This document shows, piece after piece, positions 18,243 through 26,347 of a stretch of DNA of 64,000 nucleotides. Position numbers and translations under genes: made by a program. Source of the stretch: Bacillota bacterium (GTDB taxonomy: Bacteria; Bacillota; Clostridia; Christensenellales; Aristaeellaceae); NCBI GenBank assembly GCA_023395615.1, contig JAEWYP010000007.1, positions 1 to 64,000 of the forward strand, written 5' to 3'. How positions within the stretch are numbered: position 1 is the stretch's first letter; each line of letters begins with the position of its first letter. Under the pieces are notes generated by a model. That model was not told the DNA's origin, ran no database searches, and was given only the letters and a program-made list of their open reading frames with translations.

Positions 18243-18260
18243 AAGAATCAACCCCTAACA

Positions 18261-18271
18261 CGTAACGTTTC
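18261..18271. promoter_or_regulatory. Operator of the sugar regulon, copy 1
   Basis: CGTAACGTTTC, read on the minus strand as GAAACGTTACG, lies 9 bases after the -10 box of the aldolase operon. The identical 11 bases occur at 24359-24369 downstream of the ABC transporter promoter. The CG-centred half-palindrome (GAAACGTTAC) is typical of LacI-family sites, and a LacI gene lies divergently next door. Confidence 0.7.
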
Positions 18272-18280
18272 GTTTTTATC

Positions 18281-18309
18281 AGTATAGGCGTATCCCGTCG
18301 TTCTGTCAA
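18281..18309 (-). promoter_or_regulatory. Promoter of the six-gene catabolic operon
   Basis: Minus-strand TTGACA (18304-18309), 17-base spacer and TATACT (18281-18286), followed by the operator at 18261-18271 and then the aldolase gene. Confidence 0.85.
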
Positions 18310-18362
18310 GGTTTTTCGCGTATTTTTCAAAGGGATTTCTGGAAAACCGAATGCGTTTTTCA

Positions 18363-18391
18363 TTGTAATCGTTTATGTTTTTTGTTATAAT
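18363..18391 (+). promoter_or_regulatory. Promoter of the divergent LacI-family gene
   Basis: TTGTAA (18363-18368), 17-base spacer, perfect TATAAT (18386-18391), 46 bases before the ATG at 18438. Confidence 0.75.
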
Positions 18392-18437
18392 AGTTTTATT
18401 AAAAGGGATATTATGGTAATTTCGGAGGGTCAATCGA

Positions 18438-19457
18438 ATGGCTGCCACCATGAAAGATATTGCAAAAAGGACCGGACTTGGGCTGGCGACAATCTCGAAG
18501 TTCCTGAACGGCGGCACTGTAAAACCGAAGAATAAAAAGCTGATTGAAGACGCCGTGAAGGAGCTGCATTTTGTACCCAACGAATTCGCCCGGAGCCTGA
18601 AAACAAGCCAATCACGTACAGTCGGCGTGGTGATACCAGAGCTTGGCAACCAGTTTATCACCTCCATCATCATCACTATGGAGGATATGCTACGCAAGCA
18701 CGATTACGCCGTAATTGTCTGCGACTGCCGCACCGACCCGCGCCGTGAGAAGGAAGCGGTATCTTTTCTGGTTCACAAACGTGTTGACGGGCTGATTAAC
18801 ATGCCCACCGACAGCAGCGGCGACCACCTCAAACCGGCGCTGGATGCCGGCATCCCGATCGTTCTGGTAGACCGTATGATTAAAACGATGACCGGGCAGG
18901 TTAGTGCCGTGGTGGTTGACAATGTGGATGCCGCCGAGAAGGCGACGCGTTTTTTGCTGGAATCCGGCCATGAAGAGATTGGCCTGATCCTTGGCAACGA
19001 AGGAATATTCACCACGCAAAAACGTCGGGAAGGCTTTTTGAACGCCTGCAGCGAATTTTCCGTGCGCCCGCGCGATGAGCTGATTCGTTATGGAGATTAC
19101 ACCATGGACGGCGGTTATGCCGCTATGAAAGCGATGCTCTCCCTGCCCAACCGCCCCACTGCCGTATTCGTGACGAACTTTGAAATGACACTCGGTGCGA
19201 TGATCGCGATTAATGAAGCTTCACTCAAGGTGCCGGAAAACATCTCCTTTATCGGTTTTGATAAGTTGGACTTATCCGGCGCGATCTTCCCCAACCTCGC
19301 GCTGGTGAAGCAGCCGCAAAATGCCATCGGTGAGTGCGTGGCGCGACAGTTGCTTCGTCTGCTTTCCGAGCCCACGGTCAACCAGATGCACCAGATCATC
19401 ACGCTCTCCACACAACTGCACGAAGGCGGCAGTACGCGCAAGTTAAAAAAAGCTTAA
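18438..19457 (+). CDS. LacI-family transcriptional regulator of the sugar regulon
   Basis: A 339-residue LacI-family regulator: helix-turn-helix at 4-25 (MKDIAKRTGLGLATISKFLN), hinge near 50-60 (FARSLKTSQS), then a sugar-binding core. CGGAGGG precedes the ATG. It sits between, and divergently from, the six-gene catabolic operon, and close to the ribose-type transporter. The only shared DNA element downstream of both of their promoters is GAAACGTTACG, so this protein is the natural candidate to bind it and repress both until the sugar or a phosphorylated intermediate appears. Confidence 0.93.
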   Translation: MAATMKDIAKRTGLGLATISKFLNGGTVKPKNKKLIEDAVKELHFVPNEFARSLKTSQSRTVGVVIPELGNQFITSIIITMEDMLRKHDYAVIVCDCRTDPRREKEAVSFLVHKRVDGLINMPTDSSGDHLKPALDAGIPIVLVDRMIKTMTGQVSAVVVDNVDAAEKATRFLLESGHEEIGLILGNEGIFTTQKRREGFLNACSEFSVRPRDELIRYGDYTMDGGYAAMKAMLSLPNRPTAVFVTNFEMTLGAMIAINEASLKVPENISFIGFDKLDLSGAIFPNLALVKQPQNAIGECVARQLLRLLSEPTVNQMHQIITLSTQLHEGGSTRKLKKA

Positions 19458-19511
19458 ATCTCAATTCTGTTTTCCCCGTCGTCAGGGGGTTGTTGCGTTC
19501 ATAACAAGCAG

Positions 19512-19545
19512 AAAGCCGCGCCCCATCAAGAGGCGCGGCTTTTTT
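19512..19545 (+). terminator. Terminator after the LacI-family gene
   Basis: AAAGCCGCGCC (19512-19522) pairs perfectly with GGCGCGGCTTT (19532-19542) and is followed by a T-run to 19545. The stem may also serve the converging transporter operon, whose last gene ends at 19556. Confidence 0.9.
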
Positions 19546-19555
19546 GCGTACTTGC

Positions 19556-20647
19556 TTAGTCGTACAGGTTGGGGGCGATTTCGTCAGAACCGATATTGGC
19601 GGCGGTGTAGAAAGCGCAGCCTGTGTCGGTATCCTGTACCGGTTCACCCTGAGCGGCAGCCAGCAACAGGTCAATCAGCTTTTGGCCAATGCCCACGGGG
19701 CTCTGCGTAACAGCGCCGTACATGGTGCCGGCGGTCACAGCTGCCTTGATGACGGTGCCGGAGTCAAAACCGACCGCGATGATCTGAGTGTCTTCGGAAC
19801 CGCAGACGTTCAGAGTCTCGTTGGCGGTAATGATGCCTTCGGCGGCAACCTGGTTGGAACCGAAGATCGCGATGGTATCCGGCTGGTTGAGCACAACGCC
19901 GGCTTCGGTCGCGCACAGTTCCGTCGTGGTCTGAGAGGGTACATGGACTTCGATGATCACTTTCGCATCGGCTTCGGCAACTTTTTCGCCCTTGGAATCG
20001 TTCACATACTTGTCGTTGCCAGTCACGGCGACTTTGTAGCCATCGGCACCGGCCAGTTCAATGAACTTGTCGATGAAGCCCAGGCCGCGGTTGGTGATGG
20101 ATTCGGAGGTGGCATCCTGGTTGATCTCGCCAATGCGTACAGGCGCGGTCGCGGCGGCAATGCGGGCCTTGATTTTATCGTAGAGGTTCGTGGCCACTAC
20201 GGCGCCAGCCGCATAGTTATCAGTGGACGCATTCGCCAGCACAGCCCCTTCGGGAGCATTGGGCACACCGGAGTCGAAACCGATGATCGGGATGCCGGCG
20301 GCTTTCGCGGCGGCAATGTTGTCGTTCAGGGCGTTTACGTCCAGAGCGGCAAGGCCGATCGCGTCGGGCTTGGCATTCAGCGCGGATTCGAACTCGTTCA
20401 CCTGTACAGCGATATCACTCTCGGAGTCGGGTCCAACCATGTTGAATTTGACTTTCTCGTAACCGGCGGCATCGTTAATCGTCTTGGTTTCAGCCTGGCA
20501 GCCCTTCAGAACTGCCTGCCAGTACGTAGACTGGAATCCCTTGGAAACGATCTCGAAGGAGTAGCTTTTCGCATCGTCTGCATACGCGAAGGAGCACAGA
20601 CCGACGACCATAGCCAATACCAGGAACAGAGACAGCGCCTTTTTCAT
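19556..20647 (-). CDS. Ribose-type ABC transporter substrate-binding protein (RbsB-like)
   Basis: A 363-residue periplasmic-binding-protein-type sugar receptor (CUT2 family). A signal peptide spans residues 1-24 (MKKALSLFLV, cleavage after FAYA); the cysteine at residue 18 is not in a lipobox. The mature part has the Peripla_BP_4 pattern, with QVNEFESALNAKPDAIGLAA and VIGFDSG-like segments lining the sugar site. AAGGGGG precedes the ATG. It is the last gene of the ATPase-permease-permease-receptor operon. The substrate is a monosaccharide or polyol that I infer is degraded by the operon at 12419-18242. Confidence 0.93.
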   Translation of the reverse strand: MKKALSLFLVLAMVVGLCSFAYADDAKSYSFEIVSKGFQSTYWQAVLKGCQAETKTINDAAGYEKVKFNMVGPDSESDIAVQVNEFESALNAKPDAIGLAALDVNALNDNIAAAKAAGIPIIGFDSGVPNAPEGAVLANASTDNYAAGAVVATNLYDKIKARIAAATAPVRIGEINQDATSESITNRGLGFIDKFIELAGADGYKVAVTGNDKYVNDSKGEKVAEADAKVIIEVHVPSQTTTELCATEAGVVLNQPDTIAIFGSNQVAAEGIITANETLNVCGSEDTQIIAVGFDSGTVIKAAVTAGTMYGAVTQSPVGIGQKLIDLLLAAAQGEPVQDTDTGCAFYTAANIGSDEIAPNLYD

Positions 20648-20708
20648 AGGTTAACCCCCTTTATTATTATGACGCCTTTTCCGGCGTTCATACTGTGAGA
20701 ATGGTGCG

Positions 20709-21689
20709 TCACTTTTTCCGGCGCGCCATATCGACCGTTACCGCGGCAATCAGGATACCTCCTGTGATGATCTGTTGCCAGTTGGCCTGCAACCCAATAT
20801 TGGGCAGACCGGTTTTCAGCAGGGAGATCAAGCATACGCCAAGGAATGTTCCTACGATGGATCCGCTGCCGCCCGTCATGGCCGTTCCGCCGATAATGGC
20901 GCCGCCGATCGCGTCCAGTTCCAGTCCCGCACCCGTACCCGGTGTAATACTGGTAAATGTGCATGCATAGGCAATCGCGGCCAAACCGGCGAAGAAACCG
21001 GAAATCACATACGCCATCACATGCCAGCGCACCACGCTTACGCCGGACAGCTTCAACGCTTCCTTGTTGCTTCCGATCGCGATAATATAACGGCCAACGC
21101 GCGTATGATTGAGTACAATGGACATAATCACTACCAACACGAGGATAATAATCATCCCGATCGGATAGATCGTATCGCCGATTTTATACTTTAGAATATC
21201 CCGGCACCAGCTGCCAGGCTGCCCCGCCATTGGCCATACCCCTGTCATGCCATTGGTAAGGATGGAGCCCAGCCCCCGAGCGATCATCATGGTGCATAGT
21301 GTGGTGATAAACGGCGGCAGGTTCAGTTTGGCGACAATGATGCCGTTTACGAACCCAAACGCAATACCCATCCCGATTGTGACCGCCATCGCAATTCCGA
21401 TGGGCAGCCCCATCTGCCGCATGATGTAGCTGCCGACGATTGAGTAACAAACCAGCCCCGTGCCGATAGAAAGGTCCACTCCGCCTGTGATAAGCGGAAA
21501 GGTGACGCCAATCGCCATCAGCATGATGTAGTACATATAACTGCACATCGTGATAATCGTTGTATATTTGCGGAACGATGCGCTCATCAGGGAGAAGAAC
21601 GCGAACAGGATCACGATTACGCCGACTATTACCAGCTGCTGCACACCCACTGCCTGCACGAGTGATTTCTTTTTTTGACCAGCCATCAT
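20709..21689 (-). CDS. Ribose-type ABC transporter permease (RbsC-like), second
   Basis: A roughly 326-residue permease of the BPD_transp_2 (RbsC/XylH) family with about eight to ten membrane segments and the conserved GGVDLSIG motif, followed later by the GAGLELDAIGGAIIGGTAMTGG block. An ATG at 21704 is in frame, but GGGGG lies 8 bases before the ATG at 21689, so I use the latter. It is the second of two tandem permease genes and presumably forms a heterodimer with the other. Confidence 0.93.
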   Translation of the reverse strand: MMAGQKKKSLVQAVGVQQLVIVGVIVILFAFFSLMSASFRKYTTIITMCSYMYYIMLMAIGVTFPLITGGVDLSIGTGLVCYSIVGSYIMRQMGLPIGIAMAVTIGMGIAFGFVNGIIVAKLNLPPFITTLCTMMIARGLGSILTNGMTGVWPMAGQPGSWCRDILKYKIGDTIYPIGMIIILVLVVIMSIVLNHTRVGRYIIAIGSNKEALKLSGVSVVRWHVMAYVISGFFAGLAAIAYACTFTSITPGTGAGLELDAIGGAIIGGTAMTGGSGSIVGTFLGVCLISLLKTGLPNIGLQANWQQIITGGILIAAVTVDMARRKK

Positions 21690-21722
21690 ATTTTGTGCCC
21701 CCATTCTGCTTTTGTGCGATGA

Positions 21723-22724
21723 TCAATTCTTGCGTTTACGGCTTGTGATATCAGCCGTCACCGCGCAAAGGACGATCAGGCCGGTGAGCACGTACTGATA
21801 GGAAATTGTAAAGCCCATTGCCAGAATCCCTTCCTGCATCAGCGCCACGATGATTGCGCCGATGACCGTACCGAGGATGGAGGCTGATCCGCCTGCCATG
21901 GAGGTGCCGCCCATGACGCAGGCGGCGATCGCTTCGTTGTTGAATGTATCGCCCAATCCCGGCTGCACAGTGGTGTATGCACCGACGTAGAAGATGGCCG
22001 CGATTCCTGCCAGCGTACCGCAGAGAATGTAAGCAAGCATTTCCCACTTTCGTGTATCCACACCCGAGAGACGAACTGCTTCTTTATTACTGCCGAGACA
22101 AAGCATGTAGCGCCCTGCCGTCGTTCGGAACAGGATTACCGCGCAGATTGCCGCCACAATCAGGAAAATAACAAACCCTGTAGGAAAATTATTCCATTTC
22201 ACCAGATCGCGGTACCATGAGATCGAAGGGTTATCCGACGGCCAGGTGACCGACTGGGTCTTGGTGAAAATAGAACCCACACCTTTGGCTACCTGCATCA
22301 GCGCCAGCGAGGTGATAAACGAAGGCAGGTGACGGTAAGCGACAAAGTACCCGCCAATGCTGCCGAAGATCGACCCCACCGCGATACTGATCAGGATACA
22401 CAACCAAAGCGGCAGGTTGAACGTGGTCAGGCAATAACCGGAGATCAGCGCGGAGCAGAACATCACCGGCCCGATTGAGAAATCAATCCCGCCGGTCGCG
22501 ATCACGAAAGTAACACCCAGCCCCAGAAAACCGATGAAGTACGCGTAATTGAACGCACTCATGATCCGGTTATAGTTCACGAACGACGAGCCGTTGCGAA
22601 GGATCGGCGTCAGCAGTGTGAACAATCCGTACATCAGGAAAATAATCAGGATCAATACTACGCGGTTGAAGCCGATCACCCTGACAAACTTCAGGTTTTT
22701 AAACTTCCGCAGTGCTTCTTTCAC
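21723..22724 (-). CDS. Ribose-type ABC transporter permease (RbsC-like), first
   Basis: An RbsC-family permease of about 333 residues with the GGIDFSIG motif and the C-terminal DTFNNEAIAACVMGGTSMAGG block. The start is ambiguous. The ATG at 22742 overlaps the ATPase stop (ATGA) but has no ribosome binding site; the AGGAGG encoded by its second and third codons is ideally placed, 9 bases before a GTG at 22724, so I prefer the GTG. It is related to, but clearly different from, the next permease, giving a two-permease CUT2 system. Confidence 0.9.
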   Translation of the reverse strand: MKEALRKFKNLKFVRVIGFNRVVLILIIFLMYGLFTLLTPILRNGSSFVNYNRIMSAFNYAYFIGFLGLGVTFVIATGGIDFSIGPVMFCSALISGYCLTTFNLPLWLCILISIAVGSIFGSIGGYFVAYRHLPSFITSLALMQVAKGVGSIFTKTQSVTWPSDNPSISWYRDLVKWNNFPTGFVIFLIVAAICAVILFRTTAGRYMLCLGSNKEAVRLSGVDTRKWEMLAYILCGTLAGIAAIFYVGAYTTVQPGLGDTFNNEAIAACVMGGTSMAGGSASILGTVIGAIIVALMQEGILAMGFTISYQYVLTGLIVLCAVTADITSRKRKN

Positions 22725-22738
22725 GATGCCTTTCCTCC

Positions 22739-24244
22739 TCATACCGCGATTTCGCGTGTCGCCGCATTCATGATTTTTTCCTGCGTCGCTTCAGACACGT
22801 CGAATTCAGCCGTCTTTTTCCCTTCGCACATTACGATGATTCGGTCGCTCATGCGGAGGATTTCGGGCATTTCGGAGGAAATCATGATAATGGATCGGCC
22901 TTCCTGAACCAGTCGATTCATCAATTCGTATATCTCCTGTTTCGCGCCCACGTCGATGCCGCGGGTCGGCTCGTCGAAGATAAGGATTTTGCTGTTGCTG
23001 ATCAGCCATTTGGCAACGACCACTTTTTGCTGGTTGCCGCCTGAGAGGTTCGTTACCAGCTGGTCCACGCTCGGCGTTTTGGTTTTCAGCATATCAACAA
23101 GCTTCTGGGTGATTTTTCGTTCTTCCGCATCATCAATGATGTTGGCGTATTTAATATAATCATGCAGACAAGCCAGCGTGGAGTTCTCCGTAACGTTTTT
23201 CTGCAACACAACGCCATAACGCTTCCGATCCTCCGACAGATAGCCGATGCCCTCGTGCACCGCATCCTGCGGGGATTGAATATTCACTTTCTTCCCTTCT
23301 ACATACACGTCACCGGAGTCTTTCGGGTCGGCGCCGAACAGGGCGCGCGCCGTTTCGGTGCGCCCCGCGCCCATCAGACCAGAGAACCCAAGGATTTCCC
23401 CCTTGCGGAGTTCAAAGCTTACATCCCGCACCATCCGCCCGGCATTCAGGTGATCAACTTTCAGCACAACCGGCGCGTCTTGGGGCACACGGCTTTGGGT
23501 TTTAGGTTCTTCGTAGATCACGCGGCCCACCATCATGTGAATGATGTCGTCCTTCGTGCATTTCGCGGTCACCAGCGTGCCTACGGTTTGCCCGTCACGC
23601 ATCACGGTCACACGGTCGGTTATCTTCTTGATCTCATCCATCCGGTGAGAGATATAAACGATTCCGTATTCTTTTGCGCGCAGATCCCGAATAATGCGGA
23701 ACAGCTGATCGATCTCCGCATCGGTCAGCGCGGCGCTGGGTTCGTCAAAAACGATCACTTTTGCTTCGTGCGATATGGCCTTAGCGATTTCGCACATCTG
23801 CTGTTTGCCCACCGTGAGTCTGCTCATGGTTTCGCGGGGGTCAATATCGATATTGAGTTGCCGGAACAGCTTGCGCGCTTCCTCGTTCATACGGGTGTCA
23901 TCAATCAGGAAGCCTTTTTTAAACTCCCGCCCAATGAAAATATTCTGCGCCACGGTCAGGTGACCCATCATGTTGAGCTCCTGATGCACAATCACGATTC
24001 CTGCCGCCTGTGCCTCGCGCGGGCTTGCAAAACAAACTTCATGGCCTTCATAAAGGATCGTTCCGGCGTCCTTGGTATATATACCGGTAAGAACCTTCAT
24101 CAGGGTGGATTTCCCGGCGCCGTTTTCCCCCATCAGCGCGTGCACTTCACCCTTTCGCACCTCGAGGCTGACGTGATCCAACGCATGGACGCCCGGGAAC
24201 GATTTGTCGATCCCTTCCATCGTCAAGATGACCTCGTTCAACAA
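22739..24244 (-). CDS. Ribose-type ABC transporter ATP-binding protein (RbsA/MglA-like)
   Basis: A 501-residue fused double ATPase. The first half has Walker A GENGAGKST near residue 40, a signature RLTVGKQQM and Walker B IVFDEPSAAL; the second half has the degenerate Walker A GLMGAGRTE, signature LSGGNQQK and Walker B LIFDEPTRGID. This layout is standard for the CUT2 family. It is the first gene of the transporter operon, about 115 bases downstream of the operator at 24359-24369. The length is normal and the ATG at 24244 is preceded by a GGAAGG-type site. Confidence 0.95.
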   Translation of the reverse strand: MLNEVILTMEGIDKSFPGVHALDHVSLEVRKGEVHALMGENGAGKSTLMKVLTGIYTKDAGTILYEGHEVCFASPREAQAAGIVIVHQELNMMGHLTVAQNIFIGREFKKGFLIDDTRMNEEARKLFRQLNIDIDPRETMSRLTVGKQQMCEIAKAISHEAKVIVFDEPSAALTDAEIDQLFRIIRDLRAKEYGIVYISHRMDEIKKITDRVTVMRDGQTVGTLVTAKCTKDDIIHMMVGRVIYEEPKTQSRVPQDAPVVLKVDHLNAGRMVRDVSFELRKGEILGFSGLMGAGRTETARALFGADPKDSGDVYVEGKKVNIQSPQDAVHEGIGYLSEDRKRYGVVLQKNVTENSTLACLHDYIKYANIIDDAEERKITQKLVDMLKTKTPSVDQLVTNLSGGNQQKVVVAKWLISNSKILIFDEPTRGIDVGAKQEIYELMNRLVQEGRSIIMISSEMPEILRMSDRIIVMCEGKKTAEFDVSEATQEKIMNAATREIAV

Positions 24245-24358
24245 CGACCCTTCCTTCCGGCTACGCTTCAGAGGACGTTACCCGGAACGATTCCCCACGA
24301 TCAGGCATCGTTCGGAGCTGTTTGCGCGGTTGAAAAGCGATTCATACATTCATAAAAG

Positions 24359-24369
24359 CGTAACGTTTC
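24359..24369. promoter_or_regulatory. Operator of the sugar regulon, copy 2
   Basis: CGTAACGTTTC, identical to 18261-18271, lies 11 bases downstream of the -10 box of the transporter promoter. The two promoters share this element and its placement but little else in the initial transcribed region. Confidence 0.7.
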
Positions 24370-24380
24370 TTTTTGACTAT

Positions 24381-24409
24381 AATATACAATGATGGCATCC
24401 AATTGTCAA
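24381..24409 (-). promoter_or_regulatory. Promoter of the ribose-type transporter operon
   Basis: Minus-strand TTGACA (24404-24409), 17-base spacer, TATATT (24381-24386). Confidence 0.85.
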
Positions 24410-24688
24410 GCATTTTGTGAAATTTCGAACAATTTTAATTGATGATCAGGTCTATTATTCCATATATGTTGCATTATCTAAAACGGTATAATAGTTTCGT
24501 TTCGCTTTATATAGCGCCGTCACATTCTTCCTCCCGATAATCAATTTCGGCCCATCCCTGCGTTCCCAGCGGAGCACAGCTCATCAGACGCACGTTTGAA
24601 TCCCGGCAGGCAGCATGATGAACCGATTCACCCTGCATCGCGCCGTTTCTTTCTGAAAAGCCGGAAAAGAATTTTTTCTCTGGAGGGC
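24410..24688. other. Intergenic region between the transporter and dinB promoters
   Basis: This AT-rich then GC-richer stretch separates two divergent promoters. I see no gene with a ribosome binding site. A TATAAT-like box near 24489 has no -35 box at a suitable distance. Nothing else recognisable is present. Confidence 0.4.
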
Positions 24689-24717
24689 TTGAAAATGGGA
24701 ACGCTTGTTTGTATAAT
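24689..24717 (+). promoter_or_regulatory. dinB promoter
   Basis: TTGAAA (24689-24694), 17-base spacer, TATAAT (24712-24717). A LexA-like box fills the spacer and a second one lies just downstream. Confidence 0.8.
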
Positions 24718-24735
24718 AATGGCGAACTCTTGTTC
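24699..24735. promoter_or_regulatory. Two LexA-like (SOS) boxes
   Basis: GAACGCTTGTTT (24699-24710) lies between the -35 and -10 boxes and GAACTCTTGTTC (24724-24735) lies at the start of the transcript, 25 bases apart. Both fit the Gram-positive LexA pattern GAAC-N4-GTTY, and the second has perfect inverted GAAC/GTTC arms. Placement and the identity of the gene (an error-prone polymerase) support SOS control. Confidence 0.65.
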
Positions 24736-24780
24736 TTTTCCTGCCGTTTTCATGGGGAAGCACGCTTGGGGGGCAATGAA

Positions 24781-26025
24781 ATGGGTAAGGTTGTTTTGCA
24801 CGCGGACTTGAACAATTTCTATGCTTCGGTTGCCAGCGTTACGCACCCCGACTGGCGGGAAACTCCGCTGGCTGTATGTGGAGACCCCGCGCTTCGCCAC
24901 GGCATCGTGCTGGCCAAAAATATGGCCGCCAAGCGCCGGGGTGTCATCACGGGGCAGGCCGTATGGCAGGCCCGGCAGATCTGCCCGAACCTTCGCACGG
25001 TAGCGCCAGACTTTGAGGAGGTATTGCGCTACAGCGGCATCGTTCGCGGGATTTTTGCACGCTATACCAACCGCGTGCAACCCTTTGGCATGGATGAGGC
25101 CTGGCTGGATGTAAGCGGCCCCGGGATGGACATTGACGATGGGTTTTCTCTGGCCAATCATCTGCGCCATACCGTGCGGGAGGAAACCGGACTTACGCTG
25201 AGCATCGGGGTAAGCGATAACCGGGTTTTCGCCAAACTGGGCAGCGACCTGAAAAAGCCGGATGGCGTGAGCGTGGTCTGCGAACGCAACCGCAAAACAA
25301 TCCTTGACCCTCTGCCGGTGGGCGATCTGCTTTTTATCGGGCGGGCGACCGCGCAAAAGTTGCAGGCCATCGGTATCTTTACCATCGGCCAGCTTGCGGC
25401 GGTTGACCCCACCGTGCTGAAGGCCGCTTTGGGCAAAGCCGGGCTGATGCTGAGCGGGTTTGCCCGCGGAAACGACGCGGCTTCGGTGATTGCCGAGGAT
25501 ACCCAGCCTAAAATTAAGAGCGTGGGCAATTCCATCACCACCGTGCACGATATCCTGGCCCTGCACGACGCGCGCATCACACTGTATGGCCTGTGTGAAA
25601 GCGTTGCCTCCCGGATGCGCAAGCACCACGTGGTCGGGCGGGTAGTGCAGCTTTCCGTGCGCAGTACAACGCTGGAATGGTATCAACGCCAGCAGAAGCT
25701 GGCCTTCGATACCGATTGCAGCTTTGACCTGTTCGAGACCAGCTATGCCCTTTTGCTTGCCAACTGGCAGGAGGGCACTCCGCTTCGCTCCCTCGGCGTC
25801 AGCGTAAGCATGCTTTCCCCCACCGGGGCGCTGATGCAACTTTCCTTTCTGCCGGAGGAGGCCTCCCGCCAGAAACGGCAGATTCTGGAGCAGACGATTG
25901 ACGGAATCCGCGAACGTTACGGCCACTTCGCCATTCAGCGCGCCATCATGCTTTACGACCGGGGACTGGGAAAGATCAACCCGGAAGAGGAGCACGTGCT
26001 GCATCCGGACCCTTATTTTAAATAA
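24781..26025 (+). CDS. dinB: DNA polymerase IV / Y-family translesion polymerase
   Basis: A 414-residue Y-family DNA polymerase that copies damaged templates. The N-terminal catalytic motif VLHADLNNFYASV carries the first metal aspartate; the second acidic set is in GMDEAWLDVSG. The YxxR-like nucleotide-binding region and the little-finger domain (KSVGNSITT onward) are intact. I use the ATG at 24781, since the in-frame start at 24709 lies inside the promoter. The sequence resembles the Firmicute DinB/UmuC-like group. I see no sliding-clamp-binding motif that I can name with confidence. Two LexA-like boxes suggest induction by DNA damage. Confidence 0.95.
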   Translation: MGKVVLHADLNNFYASVASVTHPDWRETPLAVCGDPALRHGIVLAKNMAAKRRGVITGQAVWQARQICPNLRTVAPDFEEVLRYSGIVRGIFARYTNRVQPFGMDEAWLDVSGPGMDIDDGFSLANHLRHTVREETGLTLSIGVSDNRVFAKLGSDLKKPDGVSVVCERNRKTILDPLPVGDLLFIGRATAQKLQAIGIFTIGQLAAVDPTVLKAALGKAGLMLSGFARGNDAASVIAEDTQPKIKSVGNSITTVHDILALHDARITLYGLCESVASRMRKHHVVGRVVQLSVRSTTLEWYQRQQKLAFDTDCSFDLFETSYALLLANWQEGTPLRSLGVSVSMLSPTGALMQLSFLPEEASRQKRQILEQTIDGIRERYGHFAIQRAIMLYDRGLGKINPEEEHVLHPDPYFK

Positions 26026-26035
26026 AAAATGCTCC

Positions 26036-26053
26036 CGCAGAGGATGCTCTGCG
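26036..26053 (-). terminator. Possible terminator for amt
   Basis: CGCAGAG and CTCTGCG pair around a GATG loop; on the minus strand a TTTTTT run follows 6 bases later (26024-26029). The gap between stem and T-run makes it weaker than usual. It also ends the converging dinB gene. Confidence 0.45.
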
Positions 26054-26347
26054 AAAGCCCGTATCTTTATGGTTCAGGACATTGCCCCGGTCCTGATCCC
26101 CTTTCGGCAACAGATTTCTTTTCCCCCGCCTTCCGGCTTCACCATCCGATTTGCCTCGAACTCCGGAAAGCGACAGGGAGCCCGCGAACGGTTCCGAAAG
26201 GGAGAAACCGTCCGGGGCTCCCACAGGAAGGCCCCGTGCAAACCCCACAGGGAAGGGTTTACACGCATATCATCACCGGGGGTTTTCAGGCATGTACCGT
26301 TTACCTTTGCTCCCCCGCAAGCGCATTCCGCGCCGCTGTATAATCGT
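26054..26347. other. Convergent intergenic region with a long imperfect hairpin
   Basis: No gene is supported here. GGGAGCCC (26176-26183) pairs with GGGCTCCC (26215-26222), and inside it ACGGTT (26188-26193) pairs with AACCGT (26206-26211). It lies between the 3' ends of dinB and amt and could be a transcription or mRNA-end structure. No T-run follows on either strand. Confidence 0.4.

Noticed and set aside
23162..24355. 397-residue plus-strand frame opposite the RbsA-like ATPase
   Set aside because: Antisense to a gene with full ATPase motifs; composition (His/Arg-rich) is typical of a shadow.
24590..24620. tRNA-like T-arm sequence (TTTGAATCCC)
   Set aside because: No matching 5-base T-stem, acceptor stem or anticodon arm around it.
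24628..26004. 458-residue minus-strand frame opposite dinB
   Set aside because: Antisense to a polymerase with intact catalytic motifs and its own promoter.
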